Shown: positions 1-8,966, counted from the first letter of the stretch. The stretch is DNA of 64,000 nt from Gammaproteobacteria bacterium (GCA_947480335.1 CANKCB010000005.1:96647-160646), one strand, 5' to 3'. Notes: generated by a model from the sequence alone, not told the origin. Numbers and translations: made by a program.

Positions 1-1
1 G

Positions 2-226
2 GTCTGGTTTGATAAACCACCAGTCAGTCTGGGTGATATCAGTCATCGTTGCAGCAGTGCAATGGCAGAACAAATCCGTATTCTCAATGATGCACTCTAC
101 AGCCCGGGAGGTAAGGACTGGTCTGGTAATGATCTTGCCAAGGTGTTTAGTAATGAATCCACGCCAGCAACCAACACGCCTGCGGCAGTGAATCAGGGCA
201 AGCTGGAGCCGTTGTATCGGTTGTGA
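2..226 (+). CDS. C-terminal end of a BatD-like protein (partial, 5' end outside window)
   Basis: The frame is open from base 2 and ends at TGA 224-226, leaving about 74 residues. The stretch ILNDALYSPGGKDWSGNDLA resembles the extreme C-terminus of BatD-type aerotolerance proteins, which often end in a short helical segment with an LYxxxxxxWxGxxL pattern. The last 25 or so residues are Pro/Thr/Asn-rich and look like a disordered tail. BatD proteins are membrane-anchored partners of MoxR and von Willebrand A proteins, but no partner lies in this part of the window. The assignment rests on one short motif and is tentative. The stop codon is also the first triplet of a heptanucleotide repeat array. 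Confidence 0.45.
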   Translation, partial: VWFDKPPVSLGDISHRCSSAMAEQIRILNDALYSPGGKDWSGNDLAKVFSNESTPATNTPAAVNQGKLEPLYRL

Positions 227-286
227 GGAATGAGGAGTGAGGAGTGAAGGGTAAGTTGTGAGGGGTGAGGAGTGAGGCGTGAGGGT
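224..286 (+). repeat. 7-bp tandem repeat, about nine copies (consensus TGAGGAG)
   Basis: Nine consecutive heptamers follow one another without gaps: TGAGGAA, TGAGGAG (twice), TGAAGGG, TAAGTTG, TGAGGGG, TGAGGAG, TGAGGCG and TGAGGGT. The first TGA is the stop codon of the upstream gene. Because the period is 7, stop triplets fall in all three frames. Shorter arrays of the same unit lie at 4241, 35712 and 35935. It recalls short tandemly repeated heptamers of other bacteria; its role is unknown. Confidence 0.85.
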
Positions 287-327
287 ATCTCGTAGGGGCA
301 CAGCATGCTGTGCCCTTGTAGATTAAA

Positions 328-711
328 TCAGGTCTTGTACACAGCATAGGCCAGCATGGCCCACGCCAGGATAAAGCAGACACCACCGATCGGTGTAATC
401 GCGCCGAGCCAGCGCAGGCCAGTTACGGCTAACACATACAGACTGCCGGAGAAGAGAATAATCCCGGCGAACATCAGCCAGCCGGACCATTTGATTTGCA
501 TGGACGCGGGCAGTTGGGTTGCAATCAATCCGACGACCAGTAAACCCAGTGCATGATAGAAATGGTATTGCACGCCGGTGCTGAATACGGCGAGCATGTC
601 AGCCGTAAGAATTTTTTTCAATCCATGTGCTCCGAACGCACCCAGCATCACCGCCAGCATCGCGTTGAGACTGCCGAGCAACAGGAACATTCTGGAAATC
701 TCCGGCATCAT
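328..711 (-). CDS. DUF423 family membrane protein (YgdD/TMEM256-like)
   Basis: This 127-residue protein is almost entirely hydrophobic, with about four membrane segments. It carries the family hallmarks: GAFGAHGL near residues 24-31, YHFYHALGLL near 49-58, and a C-terminal TPIGG. The size matches DUF423 proteins, small inner-membrane proteins of unknown function. Its ATG overlaps the stop codon of the upstream ion-channel gene in an ATGA arrangement (708-711), so the two are probably translationally coupled. Family assignment is secure; function is unknown. Confidence 0.9.
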   Translation of the reverse strand: MMPEISRMFLLLGSLNAMLAVMLGAFGAHGLKKILTADMLAVFSTGVQYHFYHALGLLVVGLIATQLPASMQIKWSGWLMFAGIILFSGSLYVLAVTGLRWLGAITPIGGVCFILAWAMLAYAVYKT

Positions 712-1151
712 CGCTTGTGCCTTAATCGCTTGCCAGACCAGAAGTTTTCAATCTGCACATACATGAATGAGGCGGTCATCGCAATCAACACCAGTCCGGT
801 CAGCACTTCCAGTCCGGCAGTAAAGCGCATTTGTCCAAGCGGAACCATGTCGCCGTAACCGAGTGAGGTATAGGTGACAAATGAAAAATAGATGTTGTCC
901 ATAAAGTTTAATTCGTGCATGTATTGGATAGAGCCAAGCGAACCTTGCAGTTGCAACAAATAATAGACGATGCCAAATACCCATACTTCAACAATGTGTG
1001 CCATCAACACACCAATCAGGCCCAGCGCAACACGAAACCGGTGCGCAATCCGTAGATGGGGGAGAAAGATGGAAAGCTGCAACAATACTTCATAGTGAAT
1101 CAGAATGACGATTCCGATGGTGAGCGTATTGATTAGATAAATTGCAAACAT
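708..1151 (-). CDS. Two-TM potassium-channel-type membrane protein
   Basis: A 147-residue protein with an N-terminal membrane helix, a second helix around residues 45-65, a pore region with the filter-like motif TSLGYGD at 95-101, and a final helix at about 110-135. This matches the ion-channel 2 (Ion_trans_2) family. The filter motif differs slightly from canonical T(V/I)GYGD because of the extra S-L, so ion selectivity is an inference. No RCK or ligand-binding domain is attached. It precedes the DUF423 gene with a 4-bp overlap and lies downstream of the ybaL-like antiporter on the same strand, forming a run of membrane ion-transport genes. Confidence 0.8.
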   Translation of the reverse strand: MFAIYLINTLTIGIVILIHYEVLLQLSIFLPHLRIAHRFRVALGLIGVLMAHIVEVWVFGIVYYLLQLQGSLGSIQYMHELNFMDNIYFSFVTYTSLGYGDMVPLGQMRFTAGLEVLTGLVLIAMTASFMYVQIENFWSGKRLRHKR

Positions 1152-1232
1152 GTTTCGCTCAGTCTGATACTCACGCGACAGTGGTGATCCGAATTATGTT
1201 TGTATCCCTACCATTGAGCAAGGTGAATTCGC

Positions 1233-2939
1233 TCAAATGTGTTTGTTTTGCATGTACTCAACAACATGCGCGGTTATACCTCTGGCCAGCTCCTGTTCAC
1301 CCATAAATACCGTGCCCAGATTTTCCTGTTCAAACAGGGTCGAATCTTCTTCGTTATGTGTCCGTAGCACAATGGCAATTTTGGGATTCAGCATGCGCGC
1401 AATTTCGACCATTCTGCGCACATTAACCGTATCCGGGATGGCGATCACCAGCATCGCGGCTCTGGCGATATGGGCCTGAATTAATACCTCGGGTGTGGAC
1501 GAGTCTCCACTGATGGCAGGCTGTCCTAGTTTGCGCAATCTATCCACAATTTCACGGTTCTGTTCAGCAACCACATAAGATATGCCATGTTCACGCAGGG
1601 TTTGACCAATGCGTTTGCCGACGCGACCATAACCTACCAGTACAATCTGCCCGGTTAATAAACTCAAATCTGTCGACATCGGCAATTGTGCCAGCGGGTC
1701 GTCACTTAATTCGAGTTTGCGGGCAAGCGCAGAATTGGCCCGTATCCATTTTTGCAGTGGTTCGACTGCGGCAAACAGCAACGGATTGGCGGCAATGGTA
1801 ATTATTGCGCCGGCCAAAACCAGACTTTGTCCCTCAACCGGCATTAGACCCAGCGAGACACCGAGCCCTGCAAGGATAAAAGAGAATTCACCAATCTGAG
1901 CCAGGCTGGCACCGACCGTCAATGCCGTATTGAGTGGATAGCGAAACGTGAGTACCAGAACAATGGCCGCAATGGTTTTGCCCAGCATGATAATTGAAAT
2001 AACAGCGAGCAGCTTTCCCGGTTGTTCCCAGAGCACAGCGGGTTCAAACAACATACCAACCGATACAAAGAATAGCACGGCGAACGCATCACGTAATGGC
2101 AAGGACTCATCCGCGGCGCGATGACTCAATTCAGATTCACGCATCATCATGCCGGCAAAGAAAGCACCCAGTGCAAACGACACATCAAACAGTTTCGCCG
2201 CACCAAAGGCGACGCTGACTGCAACGGCCACCACACTGAGAGTAAATAATTCTCGCGAACCGGTACGGGCAACACGCCATAACAAGCCGGGCAACACCCG
2301 ACGCCCCACGACCAGCATTAATACGATAAAGGTGATTACCTTGGCCAGTGTAATTCCGAGTGCCTGTACTATCTGCGTGGCAGAATGTTGTTCCAGAGTA
2401 GAACTGGACGGTGCGAGTACCTCTGCCAGTGCCGGCAATAATACCAGTACCAGCACCATGACCAGATCCTCAACGATGAGCCAGCCAATCGCGATTCGTC
2501 CATTGATTGACTTGAGCAAGCCTTTGGCTTCCAGCGCTTTCAACAGTACAACAGTACTGGCAACCGACAGACACAATCCAAATACCAGAGATGCGCCCAG
2601 ATCCCATCCCCACCAGATAGCCGTGGTGAATCCGAGCGCGACGGCCACCATGATCTGCACAATGGCACCGGGTACAGCGATCCGTTTAACTTCCATCAGA
2701 TCATCCAGCGAAAAATGCAGGCCGACTCCGAACATCAGTAACATCACACCAATTTCCGCCAGCTGTCCTGCCAAATCGACATCCGCAACAAATCCGGGTG
2801 TGGATGGACCAAGTAGTATTCCGGCGACCAGATACCCAACCAGTGGCGGCATGTGCAATCGTATGGCGATATAACCGAATATCAGGGCCAGCCCGAATCC
2901 GGACGCAATGGTAGCGATCAGTGTTACATCATGTGGCAT
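1233..2939 (-). CDS. ybaL: CPA2-family cation:proton antiporter with TrkA-N domain (YbaL-type)
   Basis: A 568-residue protein whose first ~380 residues form a Na+/H+-exchanger fold with about twelve membrane helices. The N-terminal half follows E. coli YbaL closely (PLVGYL, GVMLLMFGVGLHFSL, GLCLSVASTVVLL, IAIGWLIVEDLVMVL). After a linker a cytoplasmic TrkA-N/RCK domain begins near residue 430 with the nucleotide-binding motif LVGYGRVGKRIG. Family members are proposed to exchange K+ or Na+ for protons under nucleotide control. It appears complete at the usual length (YbaL about 560). The ion specificity cannot be read from sequence. Confidence 0.9.
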   Translation of the reverse strand: MPHDVTLIATIASGFGLALIFGYIAIRLHMPPLVGYLVAGILLGPSTPGFVADVDLAGQLAEIGVMLLMFGVGLHFSLDDLMEVKRIAVPGAIVQIMVAVALGFTTAIWWGWDLGASLVFGLCLSVASTVVLLKALEAKGLLKSINGRIAIGWLIVEDLVMVLVLVLLPALAEVLAPSSSTLEQHSATQIVQALGITLAKVITFIVLMLVVGRRVLPGLLWRVARTGSRELFTLSVVAVAVSVAFGAAKLFDVSFALGAFFAGMMMRESELSHRAADESLPLRDAFAVLFFVSVGMLFEPAVLWEQPGKLLAVISIIMLGKTIAAIVLVLTFRYPLNTALTVGASLAQIGEFSFILAGLGVSLGLMPVEGQSLVLAGAIITIAANPLLFAAVEPLQKWIRANSALARKLELSDDPLAQLPMSTDLSLLTGQIVLVGYGRVGKRIGQTLREHGISYVVAEQNREIVDRLRKLGQPAISGDSSTPEVLIQAHIARAAMLVIAIPDTVNVRRMVEIARMLNPKIAIVLRTHNEEDSTLFEQENLGTVFMGEQELARGITAHVVEYMQNKHI

Positions 2940-3107
2940 AACGAGACCTGTTGGCGTATAGACATGATCATTATTATCTGAGTGTACAGGCTGTACAATG
3001 CGCTGAAAAGAAACGAACGAATGTATAGCTGTTGGCAGTAATAAACAGTTTCATTGATGCATACTGCAGAGTTGTGTACCTTGTTGCCCGAATCAGGAAC
3101 GAATTTG

Positions 3108-3581
3108 ATGAAAACCATTCCACTGACAATGCTGCGACATCCGGTCCATTTGCTTTCGCTCGGTTTTGGCAGCGGTTGTGCACCCAAGGCACCTGGCACC
3201 ATGGGTACACTGGTCGGTGTGTTGTTGTACCTGCCGATGCAACTTCTGGCCTGGCCCTACTATCTGGCCTTGTTGTTGCTCTTGATTGGTGCCGGTATCT
3301 GGTTATGTGGTCAGACCGCCAAGGCACTCGGCGTGCACGATCATCCCGGTATCGTCTGGGACGAAATTACCGGGTATTTACTCACGATGCTGGCTGCCCC
3401 GAAAGGAGTGTTGTGGATCATTCTGGGGTTTGTCCTGTTCAGATTGTTCGATATCTGGAAACCCTGGCCCATCCGATTACTCGATAAACAGCTCAAAGGT
3501 GGCTTCGGCGTGATGGCGGATGACCTGCTGGCGGCTATTTTCAGCTTGACTATTATCCAGATAATCGCTTATACATTATAG
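3108..3581 (+). CDS. pgpA: Phosphatidylglycerophosphatase A
   Basis: PgpA dephosphorylates phosphatidylglycerol phosphate to phosphatidylglycerol at the inner membrane. Family motifs are present: GCAPKAPGTMGT near the start, WDEITG in the middle, FRLFDIWKPWPI, and the acidic GVMADDLLAA segment, separated by hydrophobic helices. The frame extends upstream to an ATG at 3054, but the ATG at 3108 follows an AGGAA eight bases ahead and gives the usual protein length (157 aa), so I prefer it. In many gammaproteobacteria pgpA follows thiL; here it stands alone, divergent from the antiporter gene and 32 bp before a lytic transglycosylase gene. Confidence 0.92.
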   Translation: MKTIPLTMLRHPVHLLSLGFGSGCAPKAPGTMGTLVGVLLYLPMQLLAWPYYLALLLLLIGAGIWLCGQTAKALGVHDHPGIVWDEITGYLLTMLAAPKGVLWIILGFVLFRLFDIWKPWPIRLLDKQLKGGFGVMADDLLAAIFSLTIIQIIAYTL

Positions 3582-3613
3582 AGATACAACACAAAGCAAG
3601 ATTTAATATTAAA

Positions 3614-4243
3614 TTGAAAACCCAGGCACCACATCGTTCAGTCTGCCATCACCTGTTGATACTGGTGCTGATTGCCTTAGTGCCTATAGGCAGTGCCGAT
3701 GCGGATGTCTATAAATTAGTTGATAAATTTGGCCGGGTCACGCTGACCGACAAGCCAAAAGGCGAGGGCTATAAACGGCTGGTCCAGACCTGGAAAGGCT
3801 GGGAAGAAGCGAAGAGTTCAATCGCACTACGGGACTTCTACAAGAACAAGGCATTGCATACCGCCATTATAGATGAGTATGCAAAACGCTATGGCCTGCC
3901 TGCACCCCTGTTACACGCGGTCATCTCGGCAGAATCCGCCTACGATGCGAATGCCTTATCCCGTGCCGGCGCTGTGGGCCTGATGCAGCTGATGCCGGAT
4001 ACCGCGAAGCGATACGGTGTGGCCAATCGCCGCAATCCGTCTGACAATATCGATGGTGGTACACGGTATTTGCGCGATTTGTTGATCATGTTCAATAATA
4101 ATCTGCAACTGGCGCTCGCCGCTTATAACGCGGGCGAGAATGCGGTGAAGAAACATGGCAACGCCATTCCTCCGTATCCTGAAACCCGCAATTACGTTAA
4201 CAAGGTCATCCAGTTCTACAAGAAATATAAGGAAACATCGTGA
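3614..4243 (+). CDS. Lytic transglycosylase with N-terminal DUF4124 segment
   Basis: A 209-residue exported protein. A hydrophobic signal segment covers residues 13-30, a short DUF4124-type beta motif (DVYKLVDKFGRVTLTDKP) covers 31-48, and an SLT (lysozyme-like) domain covers about 85-205. The catalytic glutamate is probably E107 in AVISAESAYD, with the supporting motifs GLMQLMP (122-128) and AYNAGE (170-175). It should cleave peptidoglycan glycan strands in the periplasm to give 1,6-anhydro products. The start is a TTG with a weak ribosome site, because the frame has no early ATG or GTG. Its TGA stop is the first triplet of a heptamer repeat. Confidence 0.88.
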   Translation: MKTQAPHRSVCHHLLILVLIALVPIGSADADVYKLVDKFGRVTLTDKPKGEGYKRLVQTWKGWEEAKSSIALRDFYKNKALHTAIIDEYAKRYGLPAPLLHAVISAESAYDANALSRAGAVGLMQLMPDTAKRYGVANRRNPSDNIDGGTRYLRDLLIMFNNNLQLALAAYNAGENAVKKHGNAIPPYPETRNYVNKVIQFYKKYKETS

Positions 4244-4275
4244 GGAGTGAGGCGTGAGGCGTGAGGAGTAAAGAC
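4241..4275 (+). repeat. 7-bp tandem repeat, four copies plus one degenerate
   Basis: The units are TGAGGAG, TGAGGCG, TGAGGCG, TGAGGAG and a decayed TAAAGAC. The first TGA is the stop codon of the lytic transglycosylase gene, the same arrangement as at position 224. Confidence 0.85.
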
Positions 4276-4336
4276 GCTTAATTAAATGGAGGTTTTATGG
4301 CAAGGAAGCATCACATGCTGGATGCATGGAAAAAGT

Positions 4337-4522
4337 CTATTCACCCCTCACTTGCTTCACCTTCTCTTCCCAGCGTTGCAGAGCCAGTTCGTAATAGTCA
4401 TGAATACACGGCTCACAGCCGCGACCACAGCATTCCTTCGGGTCGGGCGGTTCGGGGGGAGGTGGCAGGACGGAGCCGGTTGGCTCCGTCACGGTTGCCG
4501 GTTTTTTACTCGTCAGTGACAC
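4337..4522 (-). CDS. Small oxidoreductase-like domain protein (Cys-rich)
   Basis: A 61-residue protein with a proline-rich segment ([20 protein letters not shown]) followed by [17 protein letters not shown]. This is the signature of the oxidoreductase-like domain (Pfam Oxidored-like), found as short stand-alone proteins in proteobacteria and at the N-terminus of some eukaryotic proteins. Four cysteines (CC, C, C) could bind a metal, but the biochemical role is unknown. Its start overlaps the last 17 bp of ilvD on the same strand, so it is probably co-translated with the Fe-S enzyme dihydroxy-acid dehydratase. Confidence 0.82.
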   Translation of the reverse strand: MSLTSKKPATVTEPTGSVLPPPPEPPDPKECCGRGCEPCIHDYYELALQRWEEKVKQVRGE

Positions 4523-6185
4523 AACCTTCGGACGCGTTCTTGACTGTCTTGATGTATTTATGCAGCGTGCCGCGTGTGGCCTTGTACGGTGGCATTTTCC
4601 ATTCAGCCTTGCGTTTACTCAGTTCCGCATCGCTCAGTTCCACACTGATCACATTCTTCACTGCATCAATATTGATCTTGTCGCCATTGCGTATCAGGCC
4701 AATCGGTCCGCCTTCCTGCGCTTCGGGTACCACATGACCGATAATGAAACCGTGTGAACCACCGGAGAAACGTCCGTCGGTGATCATCGCCACATCGTTG
4801 CCCAGTCCCGCGCCCATGATCGCCGAGGTCGGTGTCAGCATTTCCGGCATACCGGGGCCGCCTTTCGGGCCTTCGTAACGAATCACGACCACATCACCTT
4901 TATTAATGCGTTTCTGTTCGAGCGCACGCAACATGTCTTCTTCCGAATCAAATACATTTGCCGGGCCGGAAAACTGCTCGCCTTCCTTGCCGGTGATTTT
5001 CGCCACCGATCCACCCGGCGCCAGATTGCCCTTGAGGATACGGATATGTCCGGTTTTCTTGATCGGATTTTCAAGCGGATGAATGATGTCCTGTCCGGGA
5101 GTCAGGCCGGGCAGTTCTGCCAGGTTTTCGCGGATGGTCTTGCCGGTCACGGTCATGCAGTCACCGTTGATGCGACCATGCTCCAGCAGGTATTTCATCA
5201 CCGCGGGCAGGCCGCCGATGTTCTGTAAATCTTCCATCACGTATTTTCCGCTTGGTTTGAAATCTGCGAGTACTGGCGTGCGATCCGTCACCGCTTCAAA
5301 ATCTTCAATGGTCAGATTGATGTTCGCGGCGCGTGCCATCGCAATCAGATGCAATACTGCATTGGTTGAGCCGCCGAGTATCGTCACCACGACCATTGCA
5401 TTTTCAAACGCGGCTCGCGTCATGATGTCGCGTGGTTTTAAATCCAGTTCCAGCAGTTTCTTGATCGCCGCTCCCGCATTAAAACATTCTTCCAGTTTGC
5501 GTTTGTCCACCGCCGGGGTAGAAGCGCTGTATGGCAGTGACATGCCGAGTGCTTCAATAGCAGAGGCCATTGTGTTCGCGGTATACATACCGCCGCAGGC
5601 ACCGGCGCCGGGACAGGATTTCTTGATGATATCAATACGCGCCTTGTCGTCGATGCTGCCAGAGAGGAACTGGCCATAACTCTGGAACGCGGAGATGATG
5701 TCGATCTTCTGGCCATCACGTATACCGGGTTTGATCGTACCGCCATATACCATTAATGAAGGACGGTTCAACCGGGCCATCGCCATCAGCGTACCGGGCA
5801 TGTTCTTGTCGCAACCGGGAATCGAGATGTTGGCGTCATACCATTGCGCACCCATCACTGTTTCAATCGAGTCGGCAATCAGATCGCGTGACTGCAACGA
5901 GTAGCTCATGCCGTCGGTGCCCATCGAAATACCATCGCTGACGCCGATGGTGTTAAAGCGCATACCGATCAATCCGGCGGCACTGACGCCGGCTTTTACT
6001 TGCTCGGCCAACCCTAGCAAATGCATATTGCAGGTATTGCCCTCATACCAGATGCTGGAAATCCCGACCTGCGGTTTATCCATGTCTTTTTCGGTCATGC
6101 CGGTGCCATACAGCATGGCTTGCGAGGCACCCTGCGACTTGGCCTGGGTAATGGTGGCGCTGAATTTGTTCGTTTTCGTAGTCAT
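4506..6185 (-). CDS. ilvD: Dihydroxy-acid dehydratase
   Basis: A 559-residue enzyme converting 2,3-dihydroxy-isovalerate and -methylvalerate to the 2-keto acids in branched-chain amino-acid synthesis. The cysteines expected to hold the Fe-S cluster are visible as C52 (GNTCNMH), C125 ([10 protein letters not shown]) and C197 ([15 protein letters not shown]). The C-terminal substrate and Mg region includes GRFSGGSHG. Length is typical of the approximately 560-residue subclass. Upstream lies a 308-bp gap with a palindromic repeat, then argE on the other strand. No leucine-rich attenuator peptide was found ahead of it. Confidence 0.96.
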   Translation of the reverse strand: MTTKTNKFSATITQAKSQGASQAMLYGTGMTEKDMDKPQVGISSIWYEGNTCNMHLLGLAEQVKAGVSAAGLIGMRFNTIGVSDGISMGTDGMSYSLQSRDLIADSIETVMGAQWYDANISIPGCDKNMPGTLMAMARLNRPSLMVYGGTIKPGIRDGQKIDIISAFQSYGQFLSGSIDDKARIDIIKKSCPGAGACGGMYTANTMASAIEALGMSLPYSASTPAVDKRKLEECFNAGAAIKKLLELDLKPRDIMTRAAFENAMVVVTILGGSTNAVLHLIAMARAANINLTIEDFEAVTDRTPVLADFKPSGKYVMEDLQNIGGLPAVMKYLLEHGRINGDCMTVTGKTIRENLAELPGLTPGQDIIHPLENPIKKTGHIRILKGNLAPGGSVAKITGKEGEQFSGPANVFDSEEDMLRALEQKRINKGDVVVIRYEGPKGGPGMPEMLTPTSAIMGAGLGNDVAMITDGRFSGGSHGFIIGHVVPEAQEGGPIGLIRNGDKINIDAVKNVISVELSDAELSKRKAEWKMPPYKATRGTLHKYIKTVKNASEGCVTDE

Positions 6186-6493
6186 TTCTGTACCAAACTG
6201 TGGGTTATAGCGATAAAGGTACGCTAGAATACAACAGAGAGGGATGACTGTCAGCGATTGAAGGTGCAGGTAGTACGCCTGTTTACTATTATTAGTGAAA
6301 AAGGTGTGCCTGTGGCACGGCTGATTCTACTGGATTCTGGCGTGCGCCAGAATGACGACGGGGTTTCGGGAAGATTCTACTACTCTCGTCATACTGGCGA
6401 ATGCCAGTATCCAGTAAAACAAGAACCATCCGCTGTACGGGCGGACATTAAGGTATTACAGACCAAGGCACTACCAGAGCAAAGATCGACTCG
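6186..6493. other. Intergenic region between ilvD and argE
   Basis: This 308-bp gap separates two divergent biosynthetic genes and must hold both promoters. The only organised structure seen is the paired palindromic repeat at 6329-6415. No small gene with a convincing ribosome site was recognised; the short open frame from 6258 has no recognisable protein features. Confidence 0.6.
6329..6415. repeat. Paired palindromic repeat (BIME/REP-like)
   Basis: Two roughly 30-bp palindromic units lie head to head. The left one contains ATTCTGGCG/CGCCAGAAT (6334-6353) and the right one ATACTGGC/GCCAGTAT (6391-6410). The outer sequences are ACTGGAT...ATGACGA and TCGTCAT...ATCCAGT, so the units are inverted copies of each other around a 25-bp core. 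This is the layout of REP/BIME-type dispersed repeats in many gammaproteobacteria. Confidence 0.8.
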
Positions 6494-7645
6494 ATGAACA
6501 AAAAAATCCCCGCATTCAGGGAACAATTAACCCGACTGATCGCATTACCGTCGGTCAGCAGCACCGATCCGGCAATCGACATGAGCAATCGACCGGTCGT
6601 GGATCAGCTCGCCAGTTGGTTGAGTGACACCGGTTTTTCGGTTGAAATCCTTGACGTCAGCGAGAATCCTGCCAAGGCGAATCTGATTGCGGTTGCTGGC
6701 AAAGGCGAGGGTGGGCTGGTGTTGTCCGGCCATACCGATACCGTGCCATTTGATACGTTCGGCTGGCAGTCAGACCCGTTCAAACTGACCGAAGTGGACC
6801 ATCGCTTGTACGGTCTCGGTGTGTCCGATATGAAATGTTTCTTTCCGATCGTACTCGATGTGATCCGTGAGATTGATCTGAAAACGTTAAAGCGACCTTT
6901 ATATATACTCGCCACCTGTGATGAAGAGAGCACAATGTCCGGAGCACGTTCGCTGGTTGCTGCGCATCGTGCCCTGGGCCGGTATGCGCTCATTGGTGAG
7001 CCGACCGGATTAAAACCGGTCACGATGCACAAGGGCGTATTTTTTGAGAGCATCCATTTGATTGGCCGCGCCGGACACGCCAGCGACCCCTCGCTGGGAC
7101 GCAGTGCACTCGAAGGCATGAACGCGGTGATAAACAAGCTGAGCCGATGGCGCAGTGAATTACAAAAAGCACATACGAACCCGGCATTTTCAGTACCGGT
7201 GCCGACACTGAATTTTGGCAGTATCCACGGTGGCGATAATCCGAATCGCATATGCGGCCAATGTGAAATGAAGATCGATATCCGCTTTTTGCCGGGCATG
7301 GACATGGCGGATCTGCGGGCAGACATCCGGCGCACGGTTCTGGAAACCATCGACGGACTCGACCTGATTGTCGAATTTGACCCTGTACCCACAGGATTAC
7401 CGGCCATGCACACGGCTGCCGATTCAGATATAGTCAGAACCGCGGAACGGCTGGCGGGTGAACCGGCAGGTACGGTAGGCTTTGGTACCGAAGGCCCGTA
7501 TTTGAACGCATTGGGCATGGATACAGTGGTGCTGGGCCCCGGAGATATTGACGTAGCACATCAGGCTAATGAATACTTGGCCCTGGACAGGATCGTTCCG
7601 ATGAAAAACATTGTCCGGGAAATGATCAGACACTTTTGCATGTGA
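6494..7645 (+). CDS. argE: Acetylornithine deacetylase
   Basis: A 383-residue M20-family zinc hydrolase that removes acetate from N-acetylornithine in arginine synthesis. Metal and active-site residues are visible: H80 and D82 in SGHTDTVP, D112 in GLGVSDMK, and the acidic pair in TCDEEST near residue 144. The dimerisation domain lies in the middle and the C-terminal GPGDIDVAHQANEY contains the last ligand histidine. It is followed after 4 bp by argA, so first and later steps of the acetylated arginine pathway are co-transcribed. Related DapE is encoded separately at 35960, and this protein resembles ArgE more closely. Confidence 0.93.
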   Translation: MNKKIPAFREQLTRLIALPSVSSTDPAIDMSNRPVVDQLASWLSDTGFSVEILDVSENPAKANLIAVAGKGEGGLVLSGHTDTVPFDTFGWQSDPFKLTEVDHRLYGLGVSDMKCFFPIVLDVIREIDLKTLKRPLYILATCDEESTMSGARSLVAAHRALGRYALIGEPTGLKPVTMHKGVFFESIHLIGRAGHASDPSLGRSALEGMNAVINKLSRWRSELQKAHTNPAFSVPVPTLNFGSIHGGDNPNRICGQCEMKIDIRFLPGMDMADLRADIRRTVLETIDGLDLIVEFDPVPTGLPAMHTAADSDIVRTAERLAGEPAGTVGFGTEGPYLNALGMDTVVLGPGDIDVAHQANEYLALDRIVPMKNIVREMIRHFCM

Positions 7646-7649
7646 ACAT

Positions 7650-8966
7650 ATGACAGAGAATAACCCACAATTTGCACAATGGTTCCGCTCCGCCTCGCCG
7701 TATATCCGGCTGCACCGCGGCAAGACCTTTGTCATACACATTGAAGACGAGGCGATTAATGCCGAGTCGTTCAACGAACTCGTCCACGACTTGGCCTTGC
7801 TGAACAGTCTGCAGATCCGGCTGGTGCTCGTCTACAGCACGCGACACTCGATTGAAGGCCGGTTGAAGGAAAACAAAATCAGGCTGCATTACCACAAGGG
7901 TGTACGCATCACCGATGCGGAGACGCTCGAGTTTGTGAAAGATGCCGCAGGCAAGTTACGTATTGAAATCGAATCCGGTTTGTCGATGGGGTTAGGTAAC
8001 ACGCCGATGTCAGAAGCGGAAGTGGTCGTCACGTCTGGAAACTTCGTGCGGGCCAAACCGCTCGGCATCATTGATGGCGTAGATCATCAGTTCACTGGCG
8101 CGGTACGTAGCGTGCAGGTGAAGGCGATCAACTCCAAGCTGGATGCAAACGAGATTGTGCTGATCCCGCCGATTGGTTATTCGATCACTGGCGAAGCGTT
8201 CAATCTGGAAGCAAAAGCACTGGCGGCCGAAGTGGCGATTGCACTGAAAGCCGAAAAACTGATTTACCTGATGGAAGCACCGGCATTGAAAGATGCAAAT
8301 GAACAGGTGGTCAAGCAATTAACCAGGTTAGAGGCCGAACAACTGCTGAAATCTGATTACGCCGATGCCGGACGGCTGCATGCAACACTGAATCTGGCCA
8401 CACAAGCCTGTGCGGCTGGCGTGCAACGTGTGCATCTGGTGGATCGATCGGTTGAAGGCGCGATTGTCAGGGAACTGTTCTCCCGCGATGGCGTTGGCAC
8501 CATGATTAGTAGCACCTCGTATGATGCGTTGAGGCAGGCCACCATTCATGATATCCCCGGTATCATGGAACTGATCACGCCACTGGAAAAGCAGGGCATC
8601 CTGATCCACCGGTCACGGGAAAAGCTCGAACTCGAAATCGACAATTACACGGTGATGCTGCGCGACGATGTGATCATCGGCTGCGGATCGCTGTTTGTGT
8701 TCACCAAGGAAAAGGCCGCCGAGATCGCGTGCCTCGCCATCCACCCGGATTACCACAACTCAGGCCGGGGCGAACAGCTCTATCTGACACTGGTGCAGAA
8801 CGCGAAAAAGGCAAAGATAAAACGAATCTTCGTGCTGACCACGCACACGATGCACTGGTTCCAGGAACTGGGCTTCAAGGAATCCACGCTGGACGAACTG
8901 CCAGTGGAGAAGAAGAGTTTGTATAACTACCAAAGGAAGTCGAAGATTTTGGTGAGGGATGTTTGA
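7650..8966 (+). CDS. argA: N-acetylglutamate synthase (amino-acid kinase-like plus GNAT)
   Basis: A 438-residue enzyme catalysing the first step of arginine synthesis, acetyl transfer from acetyl-CoA to glutamate. The N-terminal ~290 residues form the amino-acid-kinase-like domain that normally binds arginine for feedback inhibition. The C-terminal ~140 residues form a GNAT domain with the acetyl-CoA loop near AIHPDYHNSGRGEQL. Length matches classical gammaproteobacterial ArgA. It begins four bases after argE and almost certainly shares its transcript. Confidence 0.94.
   Translation: MTENNPQFAQWFRSASPYIRLHRGKTFVIHIEDEAINAESFNELVHDLALLNSLQIRLVLVYSTRHSIEGRLKENKIRLHYHKGVRITDAETLEFVKDAAGKLRIEIESGLSMGLGNTPMSEAEVVVTSGNFVRAKPLGIIDGVDHQFTGAVRSVQVKAINSKLDANEIVLIPPIGYSITGEAFNLEAKALAAEVAIALKAEKLIYLMEAPALKDANEQVVKQLTRLEAEQLLKSDYADAGRLHATLNLATQACAAGVQRVHLVDRSVEGAIVRELFSRDGVGTMISSTSYDALRQATIHDIPGIMELITPLEKQGILIHRSREKLELEIDNYTVMLRDDVIIGCGSLFVFTKEKAAEIACLAIHPDYHNSGRGEQLYLTLVQNAKKAKIKRIFVLTTHTMHWFQELGFKESTLDELPVEKKSLYNYQRKSKILVRDV

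Noticed and set aside
224..286. Possible CRISPR array or minisatellite-type coding repeat
   Set aside because: The period is 7 bp with no spacers, and stop triplets occur in all frames.
2149..2874. Long open frame on the plus strand opposite ybaL
   Set aside because: Composition is Ser/Thr/Ala/Arg-rich with no family pattern; the minus-strand antiporter explains the region fully.
6604..7518. 304-codon minus-strand frame opposite argE
   Set aside because: It is an antisense shadow; argE has all catalytic motifs in the plus frame.
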